Shown one piece after another: positions 1 through 9,042 of a stretch of 64,000 bases of DNA. Position numbers and translations under genes: made by a program. The notes under the pieces were generated by a model that had not been told where the DNA came from, made no database searches, and saw nothing but the letters and a program-made list of their open reading frames with translations. Source of the DNA: Candidatus Megaera endosymbiont of Mesostigma viride (GTDB lineage: Bacteria; Pseudomonadota; Alphaproteobacteria; Rickettsiales; Rickettsiaceae); the NCBI GenBank assembly GCA_020410825.1, contig CP084576.1, forward strand, positions 930,001-994,000, written 5' to 3'. Numbering within the stretch: the stretch's first letter is position 1; each line of letters opens with the position of its first letter.

Positions 1-489
1 TGTATCTGTATAACTACCAATCAATGCAGTTTGATTAGCAGGAATTCTGCCATATACAGTTAAAACCTGAGCAGCCCCTGTTCCTGTACCTGATACCCAG
101 CTACCTGTTGCATTACCCCAATTGGTAGTTCGCCCAGAATCAGAAAATAATGAATAGCTAAGTCCAGACGCTGATGGACCTGTCATTCTACGGGTGGTAG
201 TAGTGGCTCCAGAAAAATTCCCAGCATCCAAACCAATGGTATAAGTTGTACCATTAGTACACGTAGCCGTAATAGTAGAAGAGTTGTCTAATTGAGCTAA
301 GGTATAATTACCGAAAGCTAGGCTAGTAGCTGTCACTGTACATGAACTTGCTACTGTAGCAGTTACCTGAAAAGTTGATGTGGTTGTAGCCCCCGATGAT
401 GTATTTATAGGAATTAAGGCGCTAGCCATAGTAACAACAAGGCTAATAAAGCAGTTAGATAGATATCTCACTCGTTTCATAAAGATCAT
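1..489 (-). CDS. Spore coat U domain protein, partial (runs off window start)
   Basis: The frame is open from an ATG at 489 to base 1, giving 163 codons; the C-terminus lies outside the window. An N-terminal hydrophobic stretch after MKRVRYLSNC looks like a signal peptide and is followed by a beta-rich domain beginning TSTFQVTATVASSCTVTA. The later segments ATCTNGTTYTIGLDAG, RRMTG and LTVYGRIPANQ are typical of the spore coat U (SCPU) domain of Csu-type chaperone-usher pili. The protein is therefore probably secreted and assembled on the surface as a fibre subunit or adhesin. A perfect Shine-Dalgarno sequence supports the start at 489. A second SCPU gene lies just upstream on the same strand; chaperone and usher genes, if any, would be beyond the left edge. 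The family call is secure; the fibre role is inference. Confidence 0.85.
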   Translation of the reverse strand, partial: MIFMKRVRYLSNCFISLVVTMASALIPINTSSGATTTSTFQVTATVASSCTVTATSLAFGNYTLAQLDNSSTITATCTNGTTYTIGLDAGNFSGATTTTRRMTGPSASGLSYSLFSDSGRTTNWGNATGSWVSGTGTGAAQVLTVYGRIPANQTALIGSYTDT

Positions 490-494
490 AGATT

Positions 495-501
495 ACCTCC
501 T
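495..501 (-). promoter_or_regulatory. Strong Shine-Dalgarno site of the first SCPU gene
   Basis: On the minus strand this reads AGGAGGT, five bases before the ATG at 489 and 14 bases before the internal ATG at 480. It is an unusually complete ribosome binding site for this window, where most genes have weak ones, and it decides the start at 489. Confidence 0.75.
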
Positions 502-664
502 AGGTTTTAATAACAATTTAGTACAAATAACTATCGCACCGAAATTGATTATCTAATGGTAATTTACTACTGTTAATAGGAATAGTAAATTTGCACATTA
601 ATAATTAAAAATTCTTTTAATACGAAAATTGTGTGGTAGAAATGCATTAACAGGGTTAACTACA

Positions 665-1258
665 CTATCTATTGTTATAGCCCGGTGTTTCTGTATTTTT
701 AAGGATAACATTCATTGTAACTGATAATTGGTATGATAGTTTATTAGTACCGCTACCCAAATTTACTACCACATTTATACTATCCAAATATTTTCCAGGT
801 GCTGATATTTGTCCCGCAGGAATCTTTGCATAAAGAGTAAAAGTTTGCCTCTCCCCAGTAGCAATCCCAGTCAAGGTGTTTCCTTGGGAATTACCCCACA
901 CTAAATTGTTACCGTTATCCCTGTACAAAGAGTAGTTTAAATAACTTGCCCTATTTTTCATTTTGCGGTTTATAATTGTTGCTCCAGGCGCACTCCCCTT
1001 GTCTAATCCAATAGAAAAACTAGTACCTTTTGTACATAATAAGGAAAGTGTAGTTTTACCGATATAGGAATTTTTTTTGTTGAAATTAGTTATTTCAAAG
1101 AGAAGATCATTTGCAAAAATTGTACAAGAAGGCTGAACAGTAGCAGTAACATCAATAGTGGACTGATTGTTAACCGCTCTAACTGCCGCTTGAGCGATTC
1201 CTTGCACAACAACTAATATTATGCCATAAATACACAAACTGCCTAAAAAATTTTTCAT
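665..1258 (-). CDS. Spore coat U domain protein (197 aa)
   Basis: This is a paralogue of the gene downstream of it. The N-terminus carries a signal peptide (MKNFLGSLCIYGIILVVVQG, then AQA). The mature protein starts with STIDVTATVQPSCTIFAN, then LLCTKGTSFSIGLDKG, NRKMKN, a YSLYRD segment and TFTLYAKIPAGQ. The order of motifs matches the SCPU domain, and the cysteines are where the family usually has its disulfide. The two proteins share the domain plan but differ enough to be separate subunits, such as a tip and a shaft. The 175-base spacer to the next gene has a 9-base inverted repeat at 561-569/583-591 without a T-tract. There is no clear Shine-Dalgarno. Function as a secreted fibre or adhesin subunit is inferred from the family. 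Confidence 0.82.
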   Translation of the reverse strand: MKNFLGSLCIYGIILVVVQGIAQAAVRAVNNQSTIDVTATVQPSCTIFANDLLFEITNFNKKNSYIGKTTLSLLCTKGTSFSIGLDKGSAPGATIINRKMKNRASYLNYSLYRDNGNNLVWGNSQGNTLTGIATGERQTFTLYAKIPAGQISAPGKYLDSINVVVNLGSGTNKLSYQLSVTMNVILKNTETPGYNNR

Positions 1259-1461
1259 TAGTGCTTAGTATCTGTGATAAAGCTGTTAAAACAATTTACC
1301 TGACATAACGATACCATATATAACTTTAACACATTAATTATTATGCAAGTTATCCTGAATATCTTAAAAAAACTGCGCTATAAGAGCAACTAATTAAAAA
1401 TAGCGAATCGTATGCTTGAAATTAGAATTCTAGGTTCATAGGGATTTAGAGATTTGAGTTA

Positions 1462-1490
1462 TTGACTATAAGGTAATTTGTTGATATAAG
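1462..1490 (+). promoter_or_regulatory. Probable promoter of tRNA-Gln
   Basis: TTGACT at 1462-1467 and TATAAG at 1485-1490 are separated by exactly 17 bases and end 25 bases before the tRNA. Both hexamers are one base from the sigma-70 consensus. Confidence 0.6.
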
Positions 1491-1515
1491 TTTTGCATAC
1501 TAAGGCATCATAAAT

Positions 1516-1591
1516 TGGGACGTAGCTCAGTTGGTAGAGCAACGGTTTTTGGTATCGTAGGTCAGAGGTTCGAGCCCTCTCGTCCCAGCCA
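1516..1591 (+). tRNA. tRNA-Gln (anticodon TTG)
   Basis: A full cloverleaf is visible. The acceptor TGGGACG pairs with CGTCCCA, followed by discriminator G and an encoded CCA. The anticodon arm is ACGGT-TTTTGGT-ATCGT with one G-T pair, giving anticodon TTG, and the T-loop is TTCGAGC. It reads CAA codons. Confidence 0.95.
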
Positions 1592-1632
1592 TGGTGTGAT
1601 AAGTACAAACTGACATTACAACAATCATTACT

Positions 1633-2448
1633 ATGAATTTCAAGTTATGGATAGCTTTAATAGTATTGATATCTTATGATTTAGCAATAACTACAGCATC
1701 ACCCATCATATACAATATTGCGAATAATTACGGCTCAAAGTGGGTATATGAAACAAATAACGAGCGTTGCTTATCGTTTCTAAAACCCCCCACCAATATC
1801 CATCAAAGTTGCATAAAACTAGATAATCCAGATTTATTAGTTTTTGATTATTCTAAAATGATGCTCGCTACCTTATATTTTAAACCAAATCCACAAAAAA
1901 TTCTCATTATAGGCCTTGGGGGCGGAAGTTTACCAAATGCGTTGATTAAATTGTTGCCTAGCACACAAATCGATATTGTAGAAATTGATCCAGAGGTAGC
2001 CGCTATCGCCAAAAACTATTTCTTGTTCAAACCAACCGGTAATGTTAAGATCTTCATTGAAGATGGCTTTGAATTTGTTCAAAAAGCAACAGCTGAGAGC
2101 TATGATTTAATATTTATTGATGCTTTTACAGAGGATTATGTTCCCTCATCTTTCCTCACTTTAGATTTTGTCTCTAATGTCAAGAGGATTTTGACCAAAA
2201 CAGGTACAGTAAGTGTTAATGGTTTTGGTAAAAAAAATAAACGTTATCGATTAGAGACACAACTCTATAAGAACACTTTTAACAGTATTACCAATTTAAC
2301 TTCCAACAATAGAGTGATAATTGCTACTAATGATCAATTCCCACCTCATACTCAAATTATCCAGCAAGCAGAAAAATGGGAAACTGCTTTTGAAGAAATT
2401 GGAATTAATGTAAATTGGCTACTAAGAAAACTTAAATTAGGTAAATAA
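1633..2448 (+). CDS. Spermidine synthase-like methyltransferase-fold protein with N-terminal signal
   Basis: The 271-residue product has a hydrophobic N-terminus (residues 5-22) that could be a signal peptide or anchor. A Rossmann-fold class I methyltransferase core follows: motif I IIGLGGGS (92-99), motif II DIVEIDPEV (114-122) and a DLIFIDAF motif near 155. This layout belongs to the spermidine/polyamine synthase family. No upstream decarboxylase or other polyamine gene is nearby, and many bacterial homologues with this fold and a membrane signal are not proven aminopropyltransferases. It lies between tRNA-Gln and pgi, 52 bases before the latter. I am confident of the family, not of the substrate. 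Confidence 0.75.
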   Translation: MNFKLWIALIVLISYDLAITTASPIIYNIANNYGSKWVYETNNERCLSFLKPPTNIHQSCIKLDNPDLLVFDYSKMMLATLYFKPNPQKILIIGLGGGSLPNALIKLLPSTQIDIVEIDPEVAAIAKNYFLFKPTGNVKIFIEDGFEFVQKATAESYDLIFIDAFTEDYVPSSFLTLDFVSNVKRILTKTGTVSVNGFGKKNKRYRLETQLYKNTFNSITNLTSNNRVIIATNDQFPPHTQIIQQAEKWETAFEEIGINVNWLLRKLKLGK

Positions 2449-2500
2449 TAATTCTTGCTGGACTTTTTAATATAACATCCCCTACAAAATAGCACAAAAT

Positions 2501-3730
2501 ATGTACGAAATTAAATATTATAACTCGGATTCTCGGAAACAAGACAATAATTTATTATTTTCTACGGCAAAGGCAATAGTAAATAATATAGAATCTGGTA
2601 ATTCCTACTATCAGATTTTCAAAAAGCATGAACCGCAGAATTTACTTAAAAACCTTATTGCAGTAGCAAGTGAGATTAGAAATAGGTTTTCTGATCTAAT
2701 TGTTATTAGTATGGGAGGGGCAACTCTTAATCCTCAGATGTTGGTAAGTTTTCTAGGACAAGATCAAAATTCCCCCAAAATACATTTTTTAAATAACACC
2801 GATCCTTTTTTCTTTTCCGATCTCATGGACATTATAGAGATAAAAAACACTGCCTTTATCGCAATTAGCAATTCCGGAGAAACTTTAGAAACTAATGCTT
2901 TGGTGGGGTGTTTACTGAGAGAATATCAGAAACATAACATTACAGATATTGGCTTGCGATCATTTTTTATTACTAACCTTAAAGCCGGCATATTAAAAGA
3001 TATAGCTATGGAAATAGGAGCTACTCTCATTCCTCATCAAGAAGGAATTAGTGGAAGGTATTCTGGGCTTTCTTCTGTTTCTCTATTAATTGGGCTGATC
3101 GCAGGCATTGATATGCTATCTTATATTTCCGGCGCAAACAAGGTTATCGATGTTTTCTGCTCTAATCTAGCAGAAAGCACACCCATATTAAGTGCAAGTT
3201 CTATATATTATTCCAATAAAAACACATTAGTAAATATTGGTTATCTCCAAAGGTTTTTGCCATTTTTAGAATGGTATTCCCAAATTATTGGGGAATCTTT
3301 AGGTAAGGACGGTAAAGGTTATACACCTCTAAAAGGTTTAGGACCAAACGATCAACATAGTATGCTGCAACTATATTTAGAAGGACCACAAGATAAATTT
3401 TTTAGTTTCTTTTATCTAGAGAAGATTAACCCAGAGGTAGGAAAGTATAAGACAATCAATTTAAATAAATTCGGATATTTAGCTCATAAAGAACTCTCTG
3501 ATATTAATAAAGCAAATTTTACTGCAACCATCAATGCTCTTAACTTGAAAAAGCTACCTATAAGAAGCATTATTTTAAAAGAATTATCATCAGAAGCTTT
3601 TGGAGCAATGGTATGCCACTTAATGCTTGAAACAATTACAATTGGTCATTTAACAAGAGTTAACCCTTTTAACCAACCAGGAGTAGAGATGATCAAAATA
3701 CGCTCAAAGGAATTAATAAGTAATTTATAA
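2501..3730 (+). CDS. pgi: Glucose-6-phosphate isomerase (short form, 409 aa)
   Basis: This enzyme should interconvert glucose-6-phosphate and fructose-6-phosphate in the cytoplasm. The SIS-fold substrate-binding motif ISNSGET is at 122-128 and the PGI signature SGRYSGLSS is near 184-192. The catalytic Glu motif GESLGKDGKG is at 264-273, DQHS with the ring-opening His is at 284-287, and NPFNQPGVE followed by Lys399 is at the C-terminus. All expected catalytic positions appear retained. At 409 residues it is shorter than the 440-550 usual for the family. Classical Rickettsia species lack glycolysis, so its presence suggests a lineage with more sugar metabolism or sugar-phosphate use in envelope synthesis. 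No other glycolytic gene is adjacent. Confidence 0.85.
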   Translation: MYEIKYYNSDSRKQDNNLLFSTAKAIVNNIESGNSYYQIFKKHEPQNLLKNLIAVASEIRNRFSDLIVISMGGATLNPQMLVSFLGQDQNSPKIHFLNNTDPFFFSDLMDIIEIKNTAFIAISNSGETLETNALVGCLLREYQKHNITDIGLRSFFITNLKAGILKDIAMEIGATLIPHQEGISGRYSGLSSVSLLIGLIAGIDMLSYISGANKVIDVFCSNLAESTPILSASSIYYSNKNTLVNIGYLQRFLPFLEWYSQIIGESLGKDGKGYTPLKGLGPNDQHSMLQLYLEGPQDKFFSFFYLEKINPEVGKYKTINLNKFGYLAHKELSDINKANFTATINALNLKKLPIRSIILKELSSEAFGAMVCHLMLETITIGHLTRVNPFNQPGVEMIKIRSKELISNL

Positions 3731-3843
3731 TAATACTGCTATTTTTTTTCTTCCCATTTTTAGTTGTATTATTTATAAAAAACATTATATTCCTAATATT
3801 AATGCAAACAAAAAATATACTAAATTATAATTTATTTATCACT

Positions 3844-4341
3844 ATGAAACTTAAGTCTTTCTCATTCTTATTTGTATTATTAGCATATATAACTTCTAGT
3901 TTAGCCGGAGATTATCCAAAATCAAGGGTTGAGACAGAGATGGACGAGATGGGTTCTCTACTTCAAGGAGAAGGACTTGTTTTTAGGCCAGGTAAAACCA
4001 AAAGTACTGCCACAAAATCAAAGGTTGGTAATGTAAACAAGTACCTTTACCAGGCAGCCCTAGACGTACTTGATTTTGCACCTTTAACTTCAGCAGATAG
4101 TATTGGTGGAGTAATAATTACCGAATGGTATAGCCCTAAAGGACAACCTAATACTCAATTTAAAATTAATGTTTTCATTAAGGATGAAGTGATAAGTTCT
4201 GAAGCAGTAGACGTGAAAGCCTATGAGCGTACCAAAATCGGGAATAAATGGTCAACAGAGTATAAAGAGTCTGCTATTGGCAGTATTCTTGAAGATAAAA
4301 TAATTAGAAAAGCAAGAGCTTTATACCAGGCAGATAAATAA
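3844..4341 (+). CDS. DUF3576 family secreted protein upstream of leuS
   Basis: The body, from VGNVNKYLYQAALDVLDF through SADSIGGVIITEWYSP to SILEDKIIRKARALYQ, matches the alphaproteobacterial DUF3576 family, which commonly sits directly upstream of leuS as here. I start it at the ATG at 3844 because MKLKSFSFLFVLLAYITSSL followed by AGDYP is a clean signal peptide; an in-frame ATG at 3802 would add 14 residues in front of it. The protein is probably exported; many homologues are lipoproteins, but no lipobox Cys is visible here. It ends 12 bases before leuS and is likely co-transcribed. Biochemical function is unknown. Confidence 0.85.
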   Translation: MKLKSFSFLFVLLAYITSSLAGDYPKSRVETEMDEMGSLLQGEGLVFRPGKTKSTATKSKVGNVNKYLYQAALDVLDFAPLTSADSIGGVIITEWYSPKGQPNTQFKINVFIKDEVISSEAVDVKAYERTKIGNKWSTEYKESAIGSILEDKIIRKARALYQADK

Positions 4342-4353
4342 TCATATATTCCT

Positions 4354-6888
4354 ATGAATATCAAAGAAATAGAGGAGAAATGGCAAAGAGCCTGGGATGA
4401 AGGCAACGCTTTTGTTTCAGACAATAACTCCCAAAAACCTAAATATTATGTTCTTGAAATGTGGCCTTATCCTTCAGGAAAATGCCACGTAGGGCATTTG
4501 CGTAACTATTCTATTGGAGACGTAATTGCACGTTTTTTCAGGGCTAAGGATTATAATGTTCTTCATCCTATGGGCTGGGACGCTTTTGGTCTGCCGGCTG
4601 AAAATGCAGCAATTACTAACAAATTACATCCTGAAACCTGGACTTACTCTAATATTGACGTAATGAGAAAGCAATTAAAAGCTATTGGGCTTTCATATGA
4701 TTGGAAAAGAGAACTTACTACCTGTGATCCAAGTTATTACAAGCATGAACAAAAGTTTTTTATTGATTTATTAAATAAAGGATTAGCTTACCAGAAGGAA
4801 TCTATTGTTAACTGGGATCCTGTTGATCAAACGGTACTAGCTAATGAACAGGTAGAGAATGGACGTGGCTGGAGATCGGGAGCATTAGTTGAAAAAAAAT
4901 ATCTGAAACAATGGTTTCTAAGAATTACAAACTACAATGAAGAATTATTAAAAGATATTGATAGTCTAGATGGTTGGCCTGATAAGGTCAAGACAATGCA
5001 GAAAAACTGGATTGATAAATCCCAAGGTGCTAATTTCTACTTTAATGTAGTAGATAGTGACCAAAAAATTGAAGTATACACAACCACACCGGAAGCAATT
5101 TTTGGGGCAACATTTGTAGCACTAGCTTATAACCATCCATTTATTGAGAACATTAAACAGACTGATGAAATAAAACAATTTATTGATAAATGTATCCATA
5201 ATTCTACAGCTGAGTCTGATATAGAAAAAGCTAAAAAAGAAGCTGTGTTTACCGATTTATTTGCTGCTCATCCTTTTGATAAAAATATTAAATTACCGAT
5301 TATAATTGCAAACTTTGTTTTAATGGATTACGGCAGTGGTGCAATTTATGGATGTCCTGCCCATGATCAAAGAGACTTTGAGCTAAGCCAGAACACAAAA
5401 AACTTACCTGTAAGACAAATTGCTACGTCTAAAGACGGCGATATTGATTTAACTTCTAAAGCATACCTTTACAAAGAAGACGATATAATAATTAATTCTT
5501 CATTTTTGACTGCTATGACAGTAAAAGACGCAAGAGAAAAAGTTATAAACAAATTTGAAGAGCTTGGCATTGGCATGCGCAAAATTAATTATCGCCTCCG
5601 AGATTGGGGAATATCGAGGCAAAGATATTGGGGTTGCCCTATTCCTATAATCTACTGCGAAAAATGTGGTACTGTGCCAGTTCCAATTAACGAATTACCG
5701 GTAGAGCTACCTAAAAATATTAGCTTTGAAAAACCAGGAAATCCTTTGGAACATCACCCATCTTGGAAACATGTAGATTGCCCTACATGTAAAGGGAAAG
5801 CAACACGGGAAACCGATACTTTTGACACCTTTTTTGAATCCTCTTGGTATTTTGCTCGTTTTTGTAATATTCATAGCAATGAAATGGTTGACACAAAAAG
5901 TTGTGATTATTGGCTACCTGTTGATCAGTATATAGGAGGGGTAGAGCATGCCATACTACACTTACTGTATGCTAGGTTTTTTACTAAAGCGATGGCTGAT
6001 ATCGGATATTTAAATATACGTGAACCGTTTAAAAACCTTTTAACACAAGGTATGGTTTTACATATCACTTATAAGGATAAATCCGGAAAATGGTTATATC
6101 CAAGCGAAGTTGAAACAAAAAATGGTAAATTTTTTCATAAAATAACAGGAGAAGAAGTTTATGAGGGTAAGCTCGAGAAAATGAGCAAATCTAAAAATAA
6201 TGTTATTGACCTTGATCTCATGCTTGAAACTCATGGAGCAGATGCTATTAGAATGTTTGTTCTTTCTGATAGCCCAGCTGAAAGAGATTTAGAATGGTCT
6301 AATGCTGGAATTGACGGATGTAAAAAATTTATTGCTAAACTAACTGCCCAAAATGACAGAATATTTAATTTATTAAAAAAAGGTGAATCAAATAGTAAAA
6401 ATAACAACGAGCTTAACAGTCAGGTTCATGCTACTATAAAAAACGTTACCGAAGATATTCTAGCCTATCGTTTAAACAAAGCAATTGCCAGAATCCGTGA
6501 ATTATTTAATTATGTTTCAGATGAAGTTTCTAAGGAATCAGGCGACCTAACTAATAGTTATTTCGGTATTAAAACTGTTATTCAATTACTGAACCCTTTT
6601 ATTCCCCACATTACTGAGGAACTTTGGCAAAAAATCGGTAACGATGTTCCTTTATATAAAACTAGCTGGCCTAGCTTTGACGAATCAAAGTTGCAAGTTA
6701 GCACTTACACAATGGCTATACAGATTAACGGCAAACTTAGAGCAACTTATGATTTTTCTGTTAACGCAAGCCAAGAAGAAATTAAAAAGATTGTTATCAA
6801 TCTACCAGCTATTCAAAAATATATCAATGATGCAGAAATCAAAAAATTTATTATTGTTCCACAAAAAATAGTTAACATTGTAGTGTAA
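4354..6888 (+). CDS. leuS: Leucyl-tRNA synthetase
   Basis: This class I aminoacyl-tRNA synthetase charges tRNA-Leu. The 844-residue length is normal for bacterial LeuRS. HVGH (the HIGH motif) is at 45-48 within [15 protein letters not shown]. The CP1 editing domain is marked by [11 protein letters not shown], a zinc-ribbon-like pair of Cys pairs (CEKCG and CPTCKG) follows, and KMSKS is at 609-613. The C-terminal anticodon-binding and LeuRS-specific regions are intact. It follows the DUF3576 gene by 12 bases and precedes rluB by 3 bases, so the three genes look like one operon. Confidence 0.98.
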   Translation: MNIKEIEEKWQRAWDEGNAFVSDNNSQKPKYYVLEMWPYPSGKCHVGHLRNYSIGDVIARFFRAKDYNVLHPMGWDAFGLPAENAAITNKLHPETWTYSNIDVMRKQLKAIGLSYDWKRELTTCDPSYYKHEQKFFIDLLNKGLAYQKESIVNWDPVDQTVLANEQVENGRGWRSGALVEKKYLKQWFLRITNYNEELLKDIDSLDGWPDKVKTMQKNWIDKSQGANFYFNVVDSDQKIEVYTTTPEAIFGATFVALAYNHPFIENIKQTDEIKQFIDKCIHNSTAESDIEKAKKEAVFTDLFAAHPFDKNIKLPIIIANFVLMDYGSGAIYGCPAHDQRDFELSQNTKNLPVRQIATSKDGDIDLTSKAYLYKEDDIIINSSFLTAMTVKDAREKVINKFEELGIGMRKINYRLRDWGISRQRYWGCPIPIIYCEKCGTVPVPINELPVELPKNISFEKPGNPLEHHPSWKHVDCPTCKGKATRETDTFDTFFESSWYFARFCNIHSNEMVDTKSCDYWLPVDQYIGGVEHAILHLLYARFFTKAMADIGYLNIREPFKNLLTQGMVLHITYKDKSGKWLYPSEVETKNGKFFHKITGEEVYEGKLEKMSKSKNNVIDLDLMLETHGADAIRMFVLSDSPAERDLEWSNAGIDGCKKFIAKLTAQNDRIFNLLKKGESNSKNNNELNSQVHATIKNVTEDILAYRLNKAIARIRELFNYVSDEVSKESGDLTNSYFGIKTVIQLLNPFIPHITEELWQKIGNDVPLYKTSWPSFDESKLQVSTYTMAIQINGKLRATYDFSVNASQEEIKKIVINLPAIQKYINDAEIKKFIIVPQKIVNIVV

Positions 6889-6891
6889 TTT

Positions 6892-7596
6892 ATGAGCAAA
6901 TTTGTCTCCGGCCGAATAGCAAAATTTATTGCTGCGGCAGGAGTTTGTTCAAGACGGCAGGCTGAAAAAATGATTCTCCAGGGACGAGTCAGAATAGATG
7001 GACAAACCATAAACACTCCAGTAATCACCGTTACTCCAGAAAATGTCGTAGAGATAGATGGAAAAATAATAAGCCTAATAGAGCAAACAAGGCTTTGGTT
7101 GTATTATAAACCAGTAGGCTTGATTACCACTCACCACGATCCTCAAAACAGACCCACAGTTTTCGAAGCTTTAAAGCCTTACTTACCTCGAGTAATTTCC
7201 GTAGGCAGATTGGATTTAAACAGCGAAGGCCTGTTATTGCTTACAAATAGTGGCACTTTAGCCCAAGAACTTGAATCACCGAAAAACAATTTTGCAAGGG
7301 TTTACAAAGTACGCGCACATGGTAAAGTTTCAAGTTTAATTACCTATATTATACATAATAAGTCTCGCCCACTGACAATTGATAATATAACTTATACACC
7401 CAAATCGATTAGATTAATTTCAGAAGGTGTAACAAATTCATGGTTTGAGGTAATATTAACTGAAGGAAAAAATCGGGAAATTAGAAAGATTTTTGCATAT
7501 TTTTCTCTGAAAGTAAATCGCTTGATTAGGGTTAAATACGGTAAATACGACCTCGGAAACTTAAAACCTGGAGAGTTTAAAGAAGTTAGGGTATAA
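6892..7596 (+). CDS. rluB: 23S rRNA pseudouridine synthase, RluB/RsuA family
   Basis: The 234-residue protein begins with an S4 RNA-binding domain (RIAKFIAAAGVCSRRQAEKM). The pseudouridine synthase domain follows with GRLDLNSEGLLLLTN, where Asp108 is the catalytic aspartate, and GKNREIRKIF near the C-terminus. These are marks of the RsuA/RluB/RluE/RluF group, and the S4-containing form of this length most often modifies 23S rRNA. It starts 3 bases after the leuS stop, so translation is probably coupled. A hairpin terminator follows. Confidence 0.9.
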   Translation: MSKFVSGRIAKFIAAAGVCSRRQAEKMILQGRVRIDGQTINTPVITVTPENVVEIDGKIISLIEQTRLWLYYKPVGLITTHHDPQNRPTVFEALKPYLPRVISVGRLDLNSEGLLLLTNSGTLAQELESPKNNFARVYKVRAHGKVSSLITYIIHNKSRPLTIDNITYTPKSIRLISEGVTNSWFEVILTEGKNREIRKIFAYFSLKVNRLIRVKYGKYDLGNLKPGEFKEVRV

Positions 7597-7603
7597 AATT
7601 TTG

Positions 7604-7640
7604 TTTATGTAGTTAACCTTATCCCACTTAACTACATAAA
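7604..7640 (+). terminator. Hairpin after rluB
   Basis: A perfect 13-base inverted repeat (TTTATGTAGTTAA at 7604-7616 and its complement at 7628-7640) encloses an 11-base loop, 8 bases after the rluB stop. The stem is AT-rich and the downstream T-tract is poor, so it may act as an mRNA 3' stabiliser as much as a terminator. Confidence 0.55.
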
Positions 7641-7901
7641 AATCTCACTAATTGACTCGATATTTAATTTACTAAAAACCATATAAGCTTAGAACATTCA
7701 AAGCATAGGTTGCTTGTTAATTTTCTTAGGCATGCCCGCTTGTATTACTGGTTATGCTGTTAAAAAATCCACCTTAACACCTCGTAATTTGAGCAATTCT
7801 CATCCTTTTTTATCCTAAACTGGCGTTAAGTAGATTAGATACTTCCTACTTCCCATACGGTTATATAATTTTTGTAACAAAATCCCAATAAGCCAGGAAG
7901 G
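7641..7901. other. Gap with a possible decayed coding fragment
   Basis: No intact gene is seen. On the minus strand, 7799-7698 reads ELLKLRGVKVDFLTA, a stop, then PVIQAGMPKKINKQPML and a stop, which has natural protein composition and could be the tail of a lost gene. I do not recognise the family. Confidence 0.25.
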
Positions 7902-8051
7902 TTATGTTATTTCTTTTTGAGTCTCTTGTTTCCTGGATTTGCTTTTTGATTTTCTTCTTAATAAGTTATTTTTTAGAGCTGAAGAGAGTCTTAAAATTTT
8001 ATCTTCTTTTTTACTTTTGCTTAAAGCAGCACCGTGTCTTGCTTTTTCCAT
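7902..8051 (-). CDS. Small, highly basic hypothetical protein (49 aa)
   Basis: An ATG at 8051 opens a 49-codon frame: MEKARHGAALSKSKKEDKIL, then a RLSSALKNNLLRRK segment and a Lys/Arg/Ser-rich tail ending QKEIT. The composition is coherent, with strong positive charge and a predicted amphipathic helix in the middle. It could bind nucleic acid or the ribosome. It starts 46 bases after the dacC stop on the same strand and may be read from the dacC transcript. There is no clear Shine-Dalgarno. A frame on the other strand (7904-8218) overlaps both this gene and the dacC end and is F/L-rich, as expected for an antisense shadow. I do not recognise a named family. Confidence 0.55.
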   Translation of the reverse strand: MEKARHGAALSKSKKEDKILRLSSALKNNLLRRKSKSKSRKQETQKEIT

Positions 8052-8097
8052 TTTTATATAAAATTTTTGTGACAACAAAAAAAGAGTTCAACTATCC

Positions 8098-9003
8098 TTA
8101 TCTTTCTTTGGAACTCGCTAATTTTATTTTGCTTTTTGCTGTTTTCTTAGTTTTTAAAGTGTCGTTTTTTATGCCAAAATGCTTATCAAGTAAGCTCGCC
8201 ATTTTTCTGTCCCGATGAATAGCTTTGCTACTCCCGGTGACAACTCCTACAAGGGTTTTACCGTTTCTTGTAGCCACCGTAATTAAATTACACCCAGCAG
8301 GATTAGTAAAGCCGGTTTTAAGTCCCTCCGCACCAGGATAGTTAGCTGTAAGCCTATTATGTCCATTTATTTGTTTACCCTTAAACTTAAAACTTGTTCT
8401 TGCAAAAAAACCGTAATATTTAGGAAAATCCCTTTTTATAGCGATAGATAGCTTGGCTAAATCAATCGGAGTAGTTTTTTGATCTGGGTGATGCCATCCC
8501 GAAGCATTAGTAAAAAAGCTGTTTTTCATTCCTAATTGTTTAGCACGTATATTCATTAATTTAGCAAACTTTTGTTCTGAACCGGCAACATTTTCAGCCA
8601 CAACTATAGCTGCATCATTTGCAGATTTAACAATTAATGCGAGAATCGCTTCTCTAACGCTGATTTGCTCACCAGCTTTTAAATGTAACTTTGATGGATG
8701 AGCTTTTATAGCGTTCTGGGATACATATAATTTATCATTCAAGGAAAACTTACCGGCTTCTAATGCTTCAAATAACATATACAAAGTCATAACTTTAGTA
8801 AGAGAAGCGGGATAAACCTTTACATTTTTATTATGGGAATGCAATATCATTCCTGTTTTTCCATCGACTATTAGGCTTGTCTGAACTGGACCACTAGCTC
8901 TTGTTTGTGATTTTTTTCTTGCTGCTTCTGAGAGATTCAATTGCAGGCTAAAAATAACTAGAAAGGCTGGTATAGCTATAAAATACTTAAATTTTAACAG
9001 CAT
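8098..9003 (-). CDS. dacC: D-alanyl-D-alanine carboxypeptidase (penicillin-binding protein 5/6 family)
   Basis: A signal peptide (residues 1-27) directs this enzyme to the periplasm, where it should trim the terminal D-Ala from peptidoglycan pentapeptides. The peptidase S11 triad is complete: SLTK at 67-70 (nucleophile Ser67), SAN at 127-129 and KTG at 229-231. The 301-residue length covers the catalytic domain only; the C-terminal PBP5 domain and amphipathic anchor are absent, and the tail is a short Lys-rich stretch. It lies downstream of the AmpG-like permease on the same strand, linking wall trimming and recycling. The dac paralogue name is by family convention. Confidence 0.92.
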   Translation of the reverse strand: MLLKFKYFIAIPAFLVIFSLQLNLSEAARKKSQTRASGPVQTSLIVDGKTGMILHSHNKNVKVYPASLTKVMTLYMLFEALEAGKFSLNDKLYVSQNAIKAHPSKLHLKAGEQISVREAILALIVKSANDAAIVVAENVAGSEQKFAKLMNIRAKQLGMKNSFFTNASGWHHPDQKTTPIDLAKLSIAIKRDFPKYYGFFARTSFKFKGKQINGHNRLTANYPGAEGLKTGFTNPAGCNLITVATRNGKTLVGVVTGSSKAIHRDRKMASLLDKHFGIKNDTLKTKKTAKSKIKLASSKER

Positions 9004-9042
9004 AAAGATTGTAACTCTCCAATATTTTTAAAGTTTAAGATC

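Noticed and set aside
7904-8218. A 104-codon plus-strand frame rich in Phe and Leu
   Set aside because: It overlaps the dacC end and lies antisense to the 49-residue basic gene; Phe/Leu-rich shadows are expected opposite Lys/Glu-rich coding DNA.
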